A DNA stretch of 22,229 nt from JAYPWI01 sp964629575. GTDB lineage: Bacteria > Actinomycetota > Acidimicrobiia > Acidimicrobiales > Poriferisodalaceae. Below, one piece after another: positions 13,758 to 22,229 of this stretch (the stretch's first letter is position 1; each line of letters begins with the position of its first letter). The notes beneath the pieces are model-generated. The model was not told the DNA's origin and did not search any database. It saw nothing but the letters and a program-made list of their open reading frames with translations. The stretch is taken from NCBI GenBank assembly GCA_964629575.1, contig CAZVUM010000076.1, positions 1 to 22,229 of the forward strand, given 5' to 3'. A program made the position numbers and the translations under genes.

Positions 13758-14851
13758 ATGACCTCGAACGAGACGCCCTCCAACGACACGAGCGGCATCG
13801 ATCTCGACGACCCGGCCTCGGTCGCGGACCCGCACGGCTATTGGGCTCGCTACCGCGACGGCGGCCCCGTGCAGTGGAGCGCCGCGCATCGATCGTGGGT
13901 GGTGCTCGACCACGCCGAGCTGAGCGANNNNNNNNNNNNNNNNNNNNNNNNNNNNNNNNNNNNNNNNNNNNNNNNNNNNNNNNNNNNNNNNNNNNNNNNN
14001 NNNNNNNNNNNNNNNNNNNNNNNNNNNAAGTGCTCGACTCGCTTCCCGGCGAGATCGACGTGCGCGAAGACCTCGCCGGACCGCTGCCTGCGTTGGTGAT
14101 CGCCGCCATCTTGGGGGTGGACCCTGCCGACCGCGATCGATTCCGCCGGTGGTCCGACGATCTCGCCACCATCGTGTTCGCCACCGACCCTCACGCGACG
14201 GCGCCCGAACCAGCGATGGCCGCCGCCGACGAGTTCCGCGACTTCTTCGGCCACTTGATCCAGCGAGAACGCACCGATCCCTCCGGGACTCTCATGACGG
14301 CGCTGGTCGCAGGGGCCGGAGACGAACTCACCGATCTGGAACTCGTGGGTGCGTGCACGCTGATCCTCTTCGCCGGCCACGAGACGACGACGTCGTTTCT
14401 CATGAACACCATCGGGCTGATGTGCTCCACCGACGGCCTGGCGGACCGACTTTTGTCGGCCGACACCTCCGTGGCCATCGAGGAGCTGTTCCGCACCATC
14501 GGCCCCACCCGATCGATGTATCGCAAGGTCGCCGAGACCCACGAGCGGGGCGGCCAGACACTGCAGGCCAACGACAACGTGTTGCTGTGCGTGGCAGCGG
14601 CCAACCACGATACCGCTGTCTTCGCCGACCCCGGCACCCTCGACCTCGCACGGGACCCCAACCCGCACCTCACGTTCGGGTGGGGGCTCCACCATTGTCT
14701 CGGCGCGCACCTCGCCCGGCTCGAGGGTCGCCTCGCGCTCGACGGTCTGCTCACTCGGTGGGAGCGCATCGAGGCCACCACTTCGGTTCCGCCGATCGAA
14801 GGCACCGTGATCTCAGCGATCCAACAGCCCCTGAATGTGCGGCTCGCATGA
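13758..14851 (+). CDS. Cytochrome P450 (interrupted by an assembly gap)
   Basis: A soluble bacterial class P450 monooxygenase. The N-terminal 56 residues include DDPASVADPHGYWARYRDGG, the usual opening. After the gap come the I-helix oxygen-activation motif LFAGHETTT, the K-helix ExxR (EELFR), the ERGGQTLQAND beta strand and the haem-thiolate loop FGWGLHHCLGAHLARLE with its axial cysteine. The start ATG 13758 follows AGGTGACGAG. The 100-N gap removes about the B to D helices; the flanking halves are in different frames, so the true gap is 2 modulo 3 in length. This is an assembly artefact rather than a pseudogene. It needs ferredoxin and reductase partners, none of which is in the window. It lies between mutA and mutB; its substrate is unknown. 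Confidence 0.92.
13928..14027. other. Assembly gap (100 N) inside the P450 gene
   Basis: Exactly 100 N, a placeholder of unknown true length. The P450 reading frame left of the gap (from 13758) and right of it (ending 14851) differ, which shows the stated length is not real. Confidence 0.97.
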
Positions 14852-14912
14852 ACCGGCAACAGCTCTCCTCGCACCCCGAAGTACCCTGAACCCGTCGCTC
14901 ACGGAGGACCGA

Positions 14913-17085
<2,173 letters not shown>

Positions 17086-17102
<17 letters not shown>

Positions 17103-17136
17103 CGTTACGATTCGTAACACGAAGTGCCAGGCACCT
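17086..17136. terminator. Palindrome cluster / bidirectional terminator between convergent genes
   Basis: AGGTGCCTGGCACCT (17086-17100) is a 7-bp-arm palindrome, and AAGTGCCAGGCACCT (17122-17136) is its inverted near-copy, so the two pair as a 13-bp stem (17086-17098 with 17124-17136). Between them GTTACGATTCGTAAC (17104-17118) is a third perfect palindrome with a 1-nt centre. The left arm encodes the last codons of mutB and the right arm reaches the stop codon of the opposing aminotransferase gene. It probably stops transcription from both sides. Confidence 0.75.
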
Positions 17137-18346
17137 ACAGGGCGGTGAAGGCCTGGTCGGCGATGTCCCAGGTCTGGCGGATGTCGTCCTCGGTGTGGGC
17201 GGTGGACACGAAGTTGTTGTGGTAGCTGAGCAGGTAGGCGCCGCGGCCCACACACTCGGCGATCCACTTCGCATGTCGCTTGAAGCCGCCCTCGCCCCCG
17301 TTGCGGTAGTAGGGCATGCCCGAGATCCCGCTGATGACCATGTCGTAGCCATGTGATGCGGCGACATCGGCCAGCCCGGCGTTGAGCTGGTTTCCGAGGT
17401 CGGTGATCAGCCGGGCGCCGTCGCATTTCTCGAGCTCGTCGAGGGTGGCGAGCGCGGCGGCCATCGGTGCCGCGTTGAAGAACTGCGTTCCGGTGAAGAA
17501 GGTGTCGGTGGCCGCCTGCTTCAGCGCATCGGTACCTGTGAGCGCAGCGATGGGGTGGCCGTTGCCGAGTGCCTTGCCGAAACACACCAGGTCGGGCTGG
17601 AAGCCATAGGCGACGTGCGACCCGGCGAGGTCGAGGCGGAATCCGGCCCTGACATCGTCGACGATCAGCACGATGTCGTTCTTGCGGCATGCGGCTTCGA
17701 TCCGCTGCCAGTAGCCGTCATCGGGGGGATCGTTGTCGGCAAATGCCGGGTGGTGATACGGCGAGGAGATGAAGCATGCGATCTCACCGGGGTGTTGGTC
17801 GATCGCTTGCTCGAAGGCGGCCGCGTCGTTCCATGGCACGCTCAGCACCAGATCGTGGTCGCCCTCGACCGTGCCCTTGTTCCCTGGCGTCTGCATCCAG
17901 GGGGCGGCTCCGTGATAGCCGTCGTTCACCTTGACGACGAACCGGCGACCTGTGGCGGCGCGGGCCACCATCACCGCCAGCGCCGTGCTGTCTGCCCCGT
18001 TCTTGCCAAACAGCGCCCAGTCGACGCCAGACACCATCTCCACGAGTCGTTCGGCGAGCTCGACCATCACCGGCGCTGCGAGGCTCACGGTGTTGCCGCG
18101 CGCCATCTGCCTGGCTGCCGCCTCCTCGACGACGGGGTGGTTGTACCCGAGGATCATCGGACCGTACGCGCACATCCAGTCGATGTAGTAGTTGCCGTCG
18201 ATGTCGGTGAACCGGGAGCCCTGGCTCGTCTCGAAGAAAACCGGCGCCTGGTCGTTCACGGCATACCCGTAATGCCCGTGGACGCCCTTGGGGATCACCT
18301 GCTGGGCACGCCGATACATCTCCTGGGACCTGCTCGTGTCCATCAT
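17135..18346 (-). CDS. Class III PLP aminotransferase, glutamate-1-semialdehyde aminomutase-like
   Basis: A 403-residue fold-type I PLP enzyme. The internal-aldimine lysine is Lys258 in CFGKALGNGHP, the pyridine-N-binding aspartate is Asp230 in VDDVRAGFR, and the phosphate-binding loop region reads NGADST at 116-121. The C-terminal FVSTAHTEDDI (379-389) is typical of the GSAM/2,2-dialkylglycine group. Several motif residues differ from true HemL (NGADS where HemL has SGTEA; DDVRAGFR where HemL has DEVMTGFR), so it more likely acts on another amino or keto acid, possibly as a transaminase or an aminomutase. The ATG 18344-18346 overlaps the stop of the dimethylformamidase-like gene (ATGA), and AAGGACG precedes it. 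It is the last gene of its operon. Confidence 0.85.
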   Translation of the reverse strand: MMDTSRSQEMYRRAQQVIPKGVHGHYGYAVNDQAPVFFETSQGSRFTDIDGNYYIDWMCAYGPMILGYNHPVVEEAAARQMARGNTVSLAAPVMVELAERLVEMVSGVDWALFGKNGADSTALAVMVARAATGRRFVVKVNDGYHGAAPWMQTPGNKGTVEGDHDLVLSVPWNDAAAFEQAIDQHPGEIACFISSPYHHPAFADNDPPDDGYWQRIEAACRKNDIVLIVDDVRAGFRLDLAGSHVAYGFQPDLVCFGKALGNGHPIAALTGTDALKQAATDTFFTGTQFFNAAPMAAALATLDELEKCDGARLITDLGNQLNAGLADVAASHGYDMVISGISGMPYYRNGGEGGFKRHAKWIAECVGRGAYLLSYHNNFVSTAHTEDDIRQTWDIADQAFTAL

Positions 18347-19845
18347 CGTTCGACGTCCTTCCCGTCTGCTGCGTCCCCCGAGAACGCGATATGCCTCGAC
18401 AGCACGTTACGCGTCACCGTCGACACGTCGTCGTGTTCGAGCCCGTATGCCCAGTCGGTGCATCCCACCGTGAACACCTCGCCGGCACCGCGTTCGAACC
18501 ATCCCATCACGGCCGAGCCGTGGGCGTAGCGCTCCCGATTCTCCGGAGTGTCTGCGCCGCCGAGTCGTTCCGCCACCCAGTTGAGCTCGCCGATGTAGGA
18601 GTCGGGCAGCTGTGGCGGTGCGTCGGAGGTCTCCCACAGGTGTGCCGGCGCTGTGCCGAGCACCTCGAAGTTGGCGGGTGTGCCTCCCGTCCCGGTCGCG
18701 ACCGGCAAGCCGTCGACGAGGGCCATCTCGGTCCCGTCGCACTCGTACCCCACCACGACAGGCTCGGCACCGACGATGTCGCCGGCGCGCAGGCCGAGGC
18801 CGTCGAAGGCCCAGTGCTGGGGGCGCCACACCGTGTACCCGCCGCTACCCCGGGGAGCCGAACGAGTGTGTGCATAGCCGCCGCGGCTAAACGAGACGCC
18901 CGTCATCTCCGCTTCGGGCCTGCGGGTGAGCGGATCGCACCACATCGTCGACACGCTCGTCTCGGCGTCTGTGCCGACAACGGGGTCGAGCAGGTAGTCG
19001 TTCTTGTAACCGACGACGCGATCGCCCTCCTCGAAACGCACCTGCCAGAACGCCGTGTTGCCGGACAAGAACACCGCAGCGCCGCCCCGTTCGACCCACC
19101 CTTCGACCTGGTCCCGCATCGCCGCGGACCAGTACTCGTCGTGACCGATGCTCACGTAGAGGTGATACGGATCCAGCAGGTCGCCTCGGTCGTGGAGGTC
19201 GAGGCTGGTGGCGTAGTCGAGCGCGAGACCCTGCGCCTCGGCCCAGCGCACGAAGAGTCGCTCCCAGTTCGCCCACCCGGCAGCGCACGACCACACCGAG
19301 TACTCCGAGAAGTGTGCTGCCACCTCCCGGCCCGGTAGATCTCCGACGTTGGCGACGCGCCAGCGGTGAGGGTCCGGCTTGTCGAGAAAGCCCCTCGTGA
19401 GCGGCCGCTGTTGGGACGATTCGTGGTTGCCGGTGTAGAAGCTCGGTCCGCCCCAGTCGTTGTATGCGGCCCAGGTCGAGGTCGACAGCACGAGCAGCGT
19501 GTCGCCTGGCTCCGCGGCCCGCACGACGAAGAAGGCGTCGGCGACCTCGCCATGGGCGGCCGTGATGCGAACGAGGTAGAAACCCGACGTCCACTCAGCA
19601 GCAACGGCGATCCTCAGGTTCGGTTCCCAACCACAACCTTCGGTGGCGCAGTCGGCGGGAACGGGCTGTTCGTCGATGTCCACGTCCCACTGCGCGACGC
19701 AGACCTCGGCTGCCCCGATACGAAGCGCTTCGACCCGAACCGGCTGCGACGGCCCGCTGATCATGAGATCGACCGAGTCCCCCGCGGCTCCGCTCTGGGG
19801 CCAGCAGTAAGCGCCGATCGAACGTCCGCCGACGGGGTCAGACAC
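18343..19845 (-). CDS. N,N-dimethylformamidase large-subunit-like protein
   Basis: Resembles the beta (large) subunit of N,N-dimethylformamidase, an iron enzyme that hydrolyses amides such as dimethylformamide. The conserved AYNDWGGPSFY (127-137) and SIGHDEYWS (232-240) segments are present; Tyr128, Tyr137 and Glu237 are candidates for a two-Tyr/one-Glu iron site (inference). An N-terminal beta-rich domain (1-110, ending GFYLVRITAAHGEVADAFFV) precedes the catalytic part. At 500 residues it is much shorter than the roughly 760-residue characterised large subunit, and no small-subunit gene is adjacent, so it may be a standalone relative with another substrate. The GTG start (19843-19845) follows AGGTGG. 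It is 11 nt downstream of the PH-like gene and overlaps the aminotransferase gene by 4 nt. No signal peptide. Confidence 0.78.
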   Translation of the reverse strand: MSDPVGGRSIGAYCWPQSGAAGDSVDLMISGPSQPVRVEALRIGAAEVCVAQWDVDIDEQPVPADCATEGCGWEPNLRIAVAAEWTSGFYLVRITAAHGEVADAFFVVRAAEPGDTLLVLSTSTWAAYNDWGGPSFYTGNHESSQQRPLTRGFLDKPDPHRWRVANVGDLPGREVAAHFSEYSVWSCAAGWANWERLFVRWAEAQGLALDYATSLDLHDRGDLLDPYHLYVSIGHDEYWSAAMRDQVEGWVERGGAAVFLSGNTAFWQVRFEEGDRVVGYKNDYLLDPVVGTDAETSVSTMWCDPLTRRPEAEMTGVSFSRGGYAHTRSAPRGSGGYTVWRPQHWAFDGLGLRAGDIVGAEPVVVGYECDGTEMALVDGLPVATGTGGTPANFEVLGTAPAHLWETSDAPPQLPDSYIGELNWVAERLGGADTPENRERYAHGSAVMGWFERGAGEVFTVGCTDWAYGLEHDDVSTVTRNVLSRHIAFSGDAADGKDVER

Positions 19846-19856
19846 GGCCTACCACC

Positions 19857-20363
19857 TCAGCGCCGCCGCCGCGCATGCTTCACCTTCTTCTTCGCCCGGT
19901 TGTCCCTGTAGTGCGTGTTGAGGGGTGCCGCGTCGAGGTCGGCGCCTTGCAGGCGGTCGAAGAAGCGCTTGTGCACCCACAGCTTTTCGGGGCCGACCTG
20001 CACCTGCCCCCAGAAGGCTCCGTTGGGCGTGAAGTTGTCTCCATGAGAGAGGCGCTCCATGAGCTTGACCGGCTTCGCTGGACGGAGCGCCCGGGCTGTG
20101 CAGAGGAGTACGGACTTGTCGGTGATCCCGATCACCCGGTAGCGCGCGGTCGTGAGCGCACCGCCGATCAGGGTGAAGGCGACGATCATCAGCACGACCT
20201 GAATGGCCGGCTGGTTGGTGGTGAGCACGGCCGCCACCACAGCCCCGACCCCAGGCGCCAGCAACGCGAACGGATGGACGCCCCCCTGCGCCGGCAGCGA
20301 TGTCTGGAGGACCTCGTCGTGCAGGAGGAATTGCTCCCACCGGTCGCGGGTCTTGTTGTCCAT
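19857..20363 (-). CDS. Small two-helix membrane protein with PH-like domain
   Basis: 168 residues, function unknown. Two hydrophobic segments (about 31-48, PFALLAPGVGAVVAAVL; and 52-71, IQVVLMIVAFTLIGGAL) form a hairpin in the membrane. They are followed by a cytoplasmic beta-rich stretch (YRVIGITDKSVLLCTA, 75-90) that looks like a bacterial PH (bPH/YdbT-type) domain. It ends in a strongly basic tail (KKKVKHARRRR, 158-168). The start ATG 20361-20363 has no good ribosome binding site, but a TACGGT -10 sits 6 nt upstream, so the transcript may be leaderless. First gene of an operon with the dimethylformamidase-like and aminotransferase genes (11-nt gap), divergent from meaB. Whether it works with them is unknown. 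Confidence 0.7.
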   Translation of the reverse strand: MDNKTRDRWEQFLLHDEVLQTSLPAQGGVHPFALLAPGVGAVVAAVLTTNQPAIQVVLMIVAFTLIGGALTTARYRVIGITDKSVLLCTARALRPAKPVKLMERLSHGDNFTPNGAFWGQVQVGPEKLWVHKRFFDRLQGADLDAAPLNTHYRDNRAKKKVKHARRRR

Positions 20364-20452
20364 GCGTCAACCGTAATCGCGGCGCCCTCGTTCGCCCCAG
20401 AGCCCACCGCAGCATCACGGTGGCGACCGGTCGAACGGTAACGTCGGCACTC
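20364..20452. promoter_or_regulatory. Divergent promoter region of meaB and the PH-like gene
   Basis: Forward: TAACGT (20439-20444) ends 8 nt before the meaB GTG at 20453. Reverse: TACGGT (plus 20370-20375) ends 6 nt before the ATG at 20363. Both genes lack a clear ribosome binding site, so leaderless transcripts are likely. A 6-bp inverted repeat CCACCG (20404-20409) / CGGTGG (20418-20423) lies between them. Confidence 0.4.
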
Positions 20453-21439
20453 GTGGCCGCCCTCCCCCCGATCGATGAGCTGGTCGACGGCGTCCGCTCG
20501 GCCGATCGGGCGCTGCTCGGCAGAGCGATCACCCTGGTGGAGAGCAGCCGCCCCGAGCACGCCGAACACGCTCAGGCGCTGCTGTCCGCGCTGCTCCCCC
20601 ACACCGGAAACGCCCACCGGGTCGGTATCACCGGAGTCCCCGGTGTCGGCAAGAGCACGTTCATCGAGACGCTCGGCAGCGACCTGACCGAGCGAGACCA
20701 CCGCGTCGCCGTGCTCGCCGTCGACCCGACGTCGACCAGGACCGGCGGATCGATCCTGGGCGACAAGACCCGCATGGCCCGGCTGGCCAACGACCCGCGC
20801 GCCTTCGTTCGCCCCTCGCCAACGTCAGGCGAGCTCGGCGGGGTCAACCGCATGACCCGCGAAACGATGCTCGTTTGTGAGGCCGCCGGCTACGACGTCA
20901 TGCTCGTGGAGACGGTGGGTGTGGGGCAGTCCGAGACGGTTGTGGCCGACATGGTCGACTTCTTCTTGGTGCTGATGCTCCCGGGAGCCGGCGACGAACT
21001 CCAGGGCATCAAGAAGGGCATCCTCGAGATCGCCGATCTGATCGCGGTCAACAAGGCCGACGGCGACAACGCCACGCGTGCCCAACACGCCGCACGCGAG
21101 TACCAGATGGCGCTCCACCTCACGATCCCGGCATCGCCCAACTGGACGCCTCCGGTGGTGACGTGCGCCGGGCTCACGGGCGATGGGCTCGACACCCTCT
21201 GGGAACAGGTCGTGCTTCACCGGCGACTGCTCACCGAGTCGGGCGAACTGGCACAACGCCGCGAAGACCAGCGGGTTCGGTGGATGTGGTCGATGCTCGA
21301 CGACCGGCTCATGGCCGCTCTCCGTGCTCACCCCGAGGTCGACGAGTTACTCCCCGAGGTCGAACGCCAGGTGCGCGCCGACGAGACAACGCCGGTCCTC
21401 GCTGTCGACCGGGTGATGAGGGCGTTCGGCATCAGCTGA
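20453..21439 (+). CDS. meaB: MeaB/ArgK-family GTPase, chaperone of methylmalonyl-CoA mutase
   Basis: A G3E-family P-loop GTPase that gates loading of adenosylcobalamin into methylmalonyl-CoA mutase and protects the enzyme from inactivation. 328 residues from GTG 20453, normal for the family. Walker A GVPGVGKST is at 61-69, the base-specificity motif NKAD at 200-203, and family signatures DPTSTRTGGSILGDKTRM (91-108) and VETVGVGQSE (152-161) are present. The start GTG 20453 is chosen because ELVDGVRSADRALLGRAITL is the usual N-terminus and a TAACGT -10 lies 8 nt upstream; GTG 20420 is an alternative that would add 11 residues. It lies 3.4 kb from mutB with a three-gene minus-strand operon in between, whereas meaB often directly follows mutB. 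Confidence 0.95.
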   Translation: MAALPPIDELVDGVRSADRALLGRAITLVESSRPEHAEHAQALLSALLPHTGNAHRVGITGVPGVGKSTFIETLGSDLTERDHRVAVLAVDPTSTRTGGSILGDKTRMARLANDPRAFVRPSPTSGELGGVNRMTRETMLVCEAAGYDVMLVETVGVGQSETVVADMVDFFLVLMLPGAGDELQGIKKGILEIADLIAVNKADGDNATRAQHAAREYQMALHLTIPASPNWTPPVVTCAGLTGDGLDTLWEQVVLHRRLLTESGELAQRREDQRVRWMWSMLDDRLMAALRAHPEVDELLPEVERQVRADETTPVLAVDRVMRAFGIS

Positions 21440-21499
21440 CAAGAATGCCCCTCTGACCTGCGAATTTGCCCCTCAACCTCAACTCGAGATTCAGAGTTG
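21440..21499. terminator. Weak convergent terminator region
   Basis: Between meaB and the SDR gene lies a 6-bp stem CAACTC (21480-21485) / GAGTTG (21494-21499) with an 8-nt loop, overlapping the SDR stop. A direct repeat TGCCCCTC occurs at 21446-21453 and 21467-21474, 21 bp apart. Termination here is uncertain. Confidence 0.3.
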
Positions 21500-22229
21500 G
21501 ATCGGCGTTCCTTGGGTCATCCCGCCGTCCACCGCGAGGGTCTGACCGGTGATCGATGCGGCCCGATCCGAACACAGAAACGCCACGGTGTCCGCGATGT
21601 CCTCGGCCGACTGGTCGGTCAGCATCGGAGTGATCGCTGCGACGATCGCCTTGTAGCGATCGGGATCGGGTTCCATCTGTTCCCAGATCGCCGTGCGGAT
21701 GATCCCTGGCGCAACAGCGTTGATCCTGATCCCCCGCGGCCCCAGCACCCGAGCCATGCACTTCGTCCAGTGGATCACCGCAGCCTTCGCGGCTGCGTAG
21801 GCGAAGAGACCGTTGGGTGTCTGCCCCGCGACGGACGCGGTGTTGCAGATCGCCGCGCCGTCTGTGAGGTCGGGTCCGACCACCGATGTCACGACGTGCG
21901 CCGACACGAAGTTGAGGTCCACCATCTTGCGAAAACTGTCGGGATCCTCGAACGGATCGGTCCCCGGACGGGTGAGGCCGTTGCCGGGGTCGCCGCCTGC
22001 GTTGTTCACCAGGACCGTCGGAACCGCTCCAACAGCCGCGTAGGCCGCCCTCACGGACGCGACGTCGGTGACATCGCATCGATGCACCGACACCCGACTC
22101 GGTTCGTGAGAGGGGTCCTCGACCTGGTCGTCAAGCAGATCGAACACAGCGACCCTGTCCACCACGTCTTGATCGAGCAGCGCCCGGACCATCGCGAGGC
22201 CGAGGCCGCGCGCTCCCCCTGTGACGATC
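21491..22229 (-). CDS. Short-chain dehydrogenase/reductase (N-terminus outside the window)
   Basis: A classical SDR oxidoreductase of 245 visible residues that continues past the right edge, missing only about 5-10 residues. The cofactor loop TGGARGLGLA reads from the edge and an internal ATG at 22190-22192 is not the true start, since it would cut the Rossmann motif. The structural NNAGG, the catalytic Ser in CNTASVAG and the catalytic YAAAK are present, followed by GIRINAVAPG and the C-terminal ASITGQTLAVDGGM that is typical of FabG-like reductases. Cofactor choice is not clear. It converges on meaB and shows no operon link inside the window. A beta-ketoacyl or 3-hydroxyacyl substrate is possible but is not shown. 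Confidence 0.9.
   Translation of the reverse strand, partial: IVTGGARGLGLAMVRALLDQDVVDRVAVFDLLDDQVEDPSHEPSRVSVHRCDVTDVASVRAAYAAVGAVPTVLVNNAGGDPGNGLTRPGTDPFEDPDSFRKMVDLNFVSAHVVTSVVGPDLTDGAAICNTASVAGQTPNGLFAYAAAKAAVIHWTKCMARVLGPRGIRINAVAPGIIRTAIWEQMEPDPDRYKAIVAAITPMLTDQSAEDIADTVAFLCSDRAASITGQTLAVDGGMTQGTPIQL

Noticed and set aside
13758..14851. P450 as a frameshifted pseudogene
   Set aside because: The frame change coincides exactly with the 100-N placeholder, and all catalytic motifs on the right side are intact.
14848..14889. A 13-codon frame (MNRQQLSSHPEVP) overlapping the P450 stop, ahead of mutB
   Set aside because: It could be a leader peptide by position, but there is no ribosome binding site for it, no attenuator-type hairpin follows, and chance is sufficient.
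14852..14912. Cobalamin riboswitch ahead of mutB
   Set aside because: Only 61 nt separate the P450 stop from mutB, too short for a cobalamin riboswitch, and no B12-box-like sequence is visible.
17104..17118. GTTACGATTCGTAAC as a TetR-type operator
   Set aside because: The palindrome fits a TetR-like site in form, but it lies between two convergent gene ends with no promoter nearby, so a terminator or repeat element is more likely.
17135..18346. The aminotransferase as the haem-pathway enzyme HemL
   Set aside because: Key motif positions differ from HemL and the neighbours are amide-hydrolase-like rather than haem genes, so no hemL symbol was given.

Overview
The window is high-GC DNA, densely coding, with TAnnnT-type -10 elements and gene families typical of Actinobacteria: a WS/DGAT acyltransferase, actinobacterial LeuRS features and a two-subunit methylmalonyl-CoA mutase with MeaB. 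My best guess is a free-living heterotroph of the class Acidimicrobiia. That placement is inference from gene content and cannot be proved here. Two 100-N blocks (9142-9241 and 13928-14027) are scaffold gaps, so this is a draft or metagenome assembly. I see no tRNA, rRNA, CRISPR array, transposase or phage gene.

Layout. (1) 222-4190, minus strand: a tight four-gene storage operon, read in the order short PhaE-like subunit, class III-type PHA synthase, patatin-like lipase, WS/DGAT acyltransferase. It combines polyhydroxyalkanoate and neutral-lipid enzymes in one transcript. (2) 4293-6067, plus: a MarR regulator overlapping an alpha/beta hydrolase by 4 nt. (3) 6172-8428, minus: phasin-like protein, small XRE regulator and acyl-CoA synthetase, joined by two GTGA overlaps. 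(4) 8566-11217, minus: leuS with an assembly gap over the KMSKS region. (5) 11284-17102, plus: mutA, a cysteine-repeat lipoprotein, a cytochrome P450 (with a gap) and mutB. (6) 17135-20363, minus: a membrane protein with a PH-like domain, an N,N-dimethylformamidase-like protein and a class III aminotransferase, probably one operon. (7) 20453-21439, plus: meaB, the G-protein chaperone of methylmalonyl-CoA mutase. (8) 21491 to the right edge, minus: a short-chain dehydrogenase lacking its first few residues.

How it fits together. Modules 1 and 3 look like one carbon-storage regulon. A palindrome of the same form, TCTGC-N12-GCAGA, lies 3-4 nt upstream of the proposed -35 box of both operons, and the XRE regulator in module 3 is an obvious candidate to bind it. 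Methylmalonyl-CoA mutase plus MeaB links succinyl-CoA to propionyl-CoA, which can feed 3-hydroxyvalerate units into PHA or clear propionyl-CoA from odd-chain or branched substrates. The dimethylformamidase-like/aminotransferase operon has no evident link to storage and its substrate is unknown.

The strongest leads are the shared palindrome, the mixed PHA/neutral-lipid operon, the mutA/mutB pair split by a lipoprotein and a P450, and the palindrome cluster between mutB and the aminotransferase gene.
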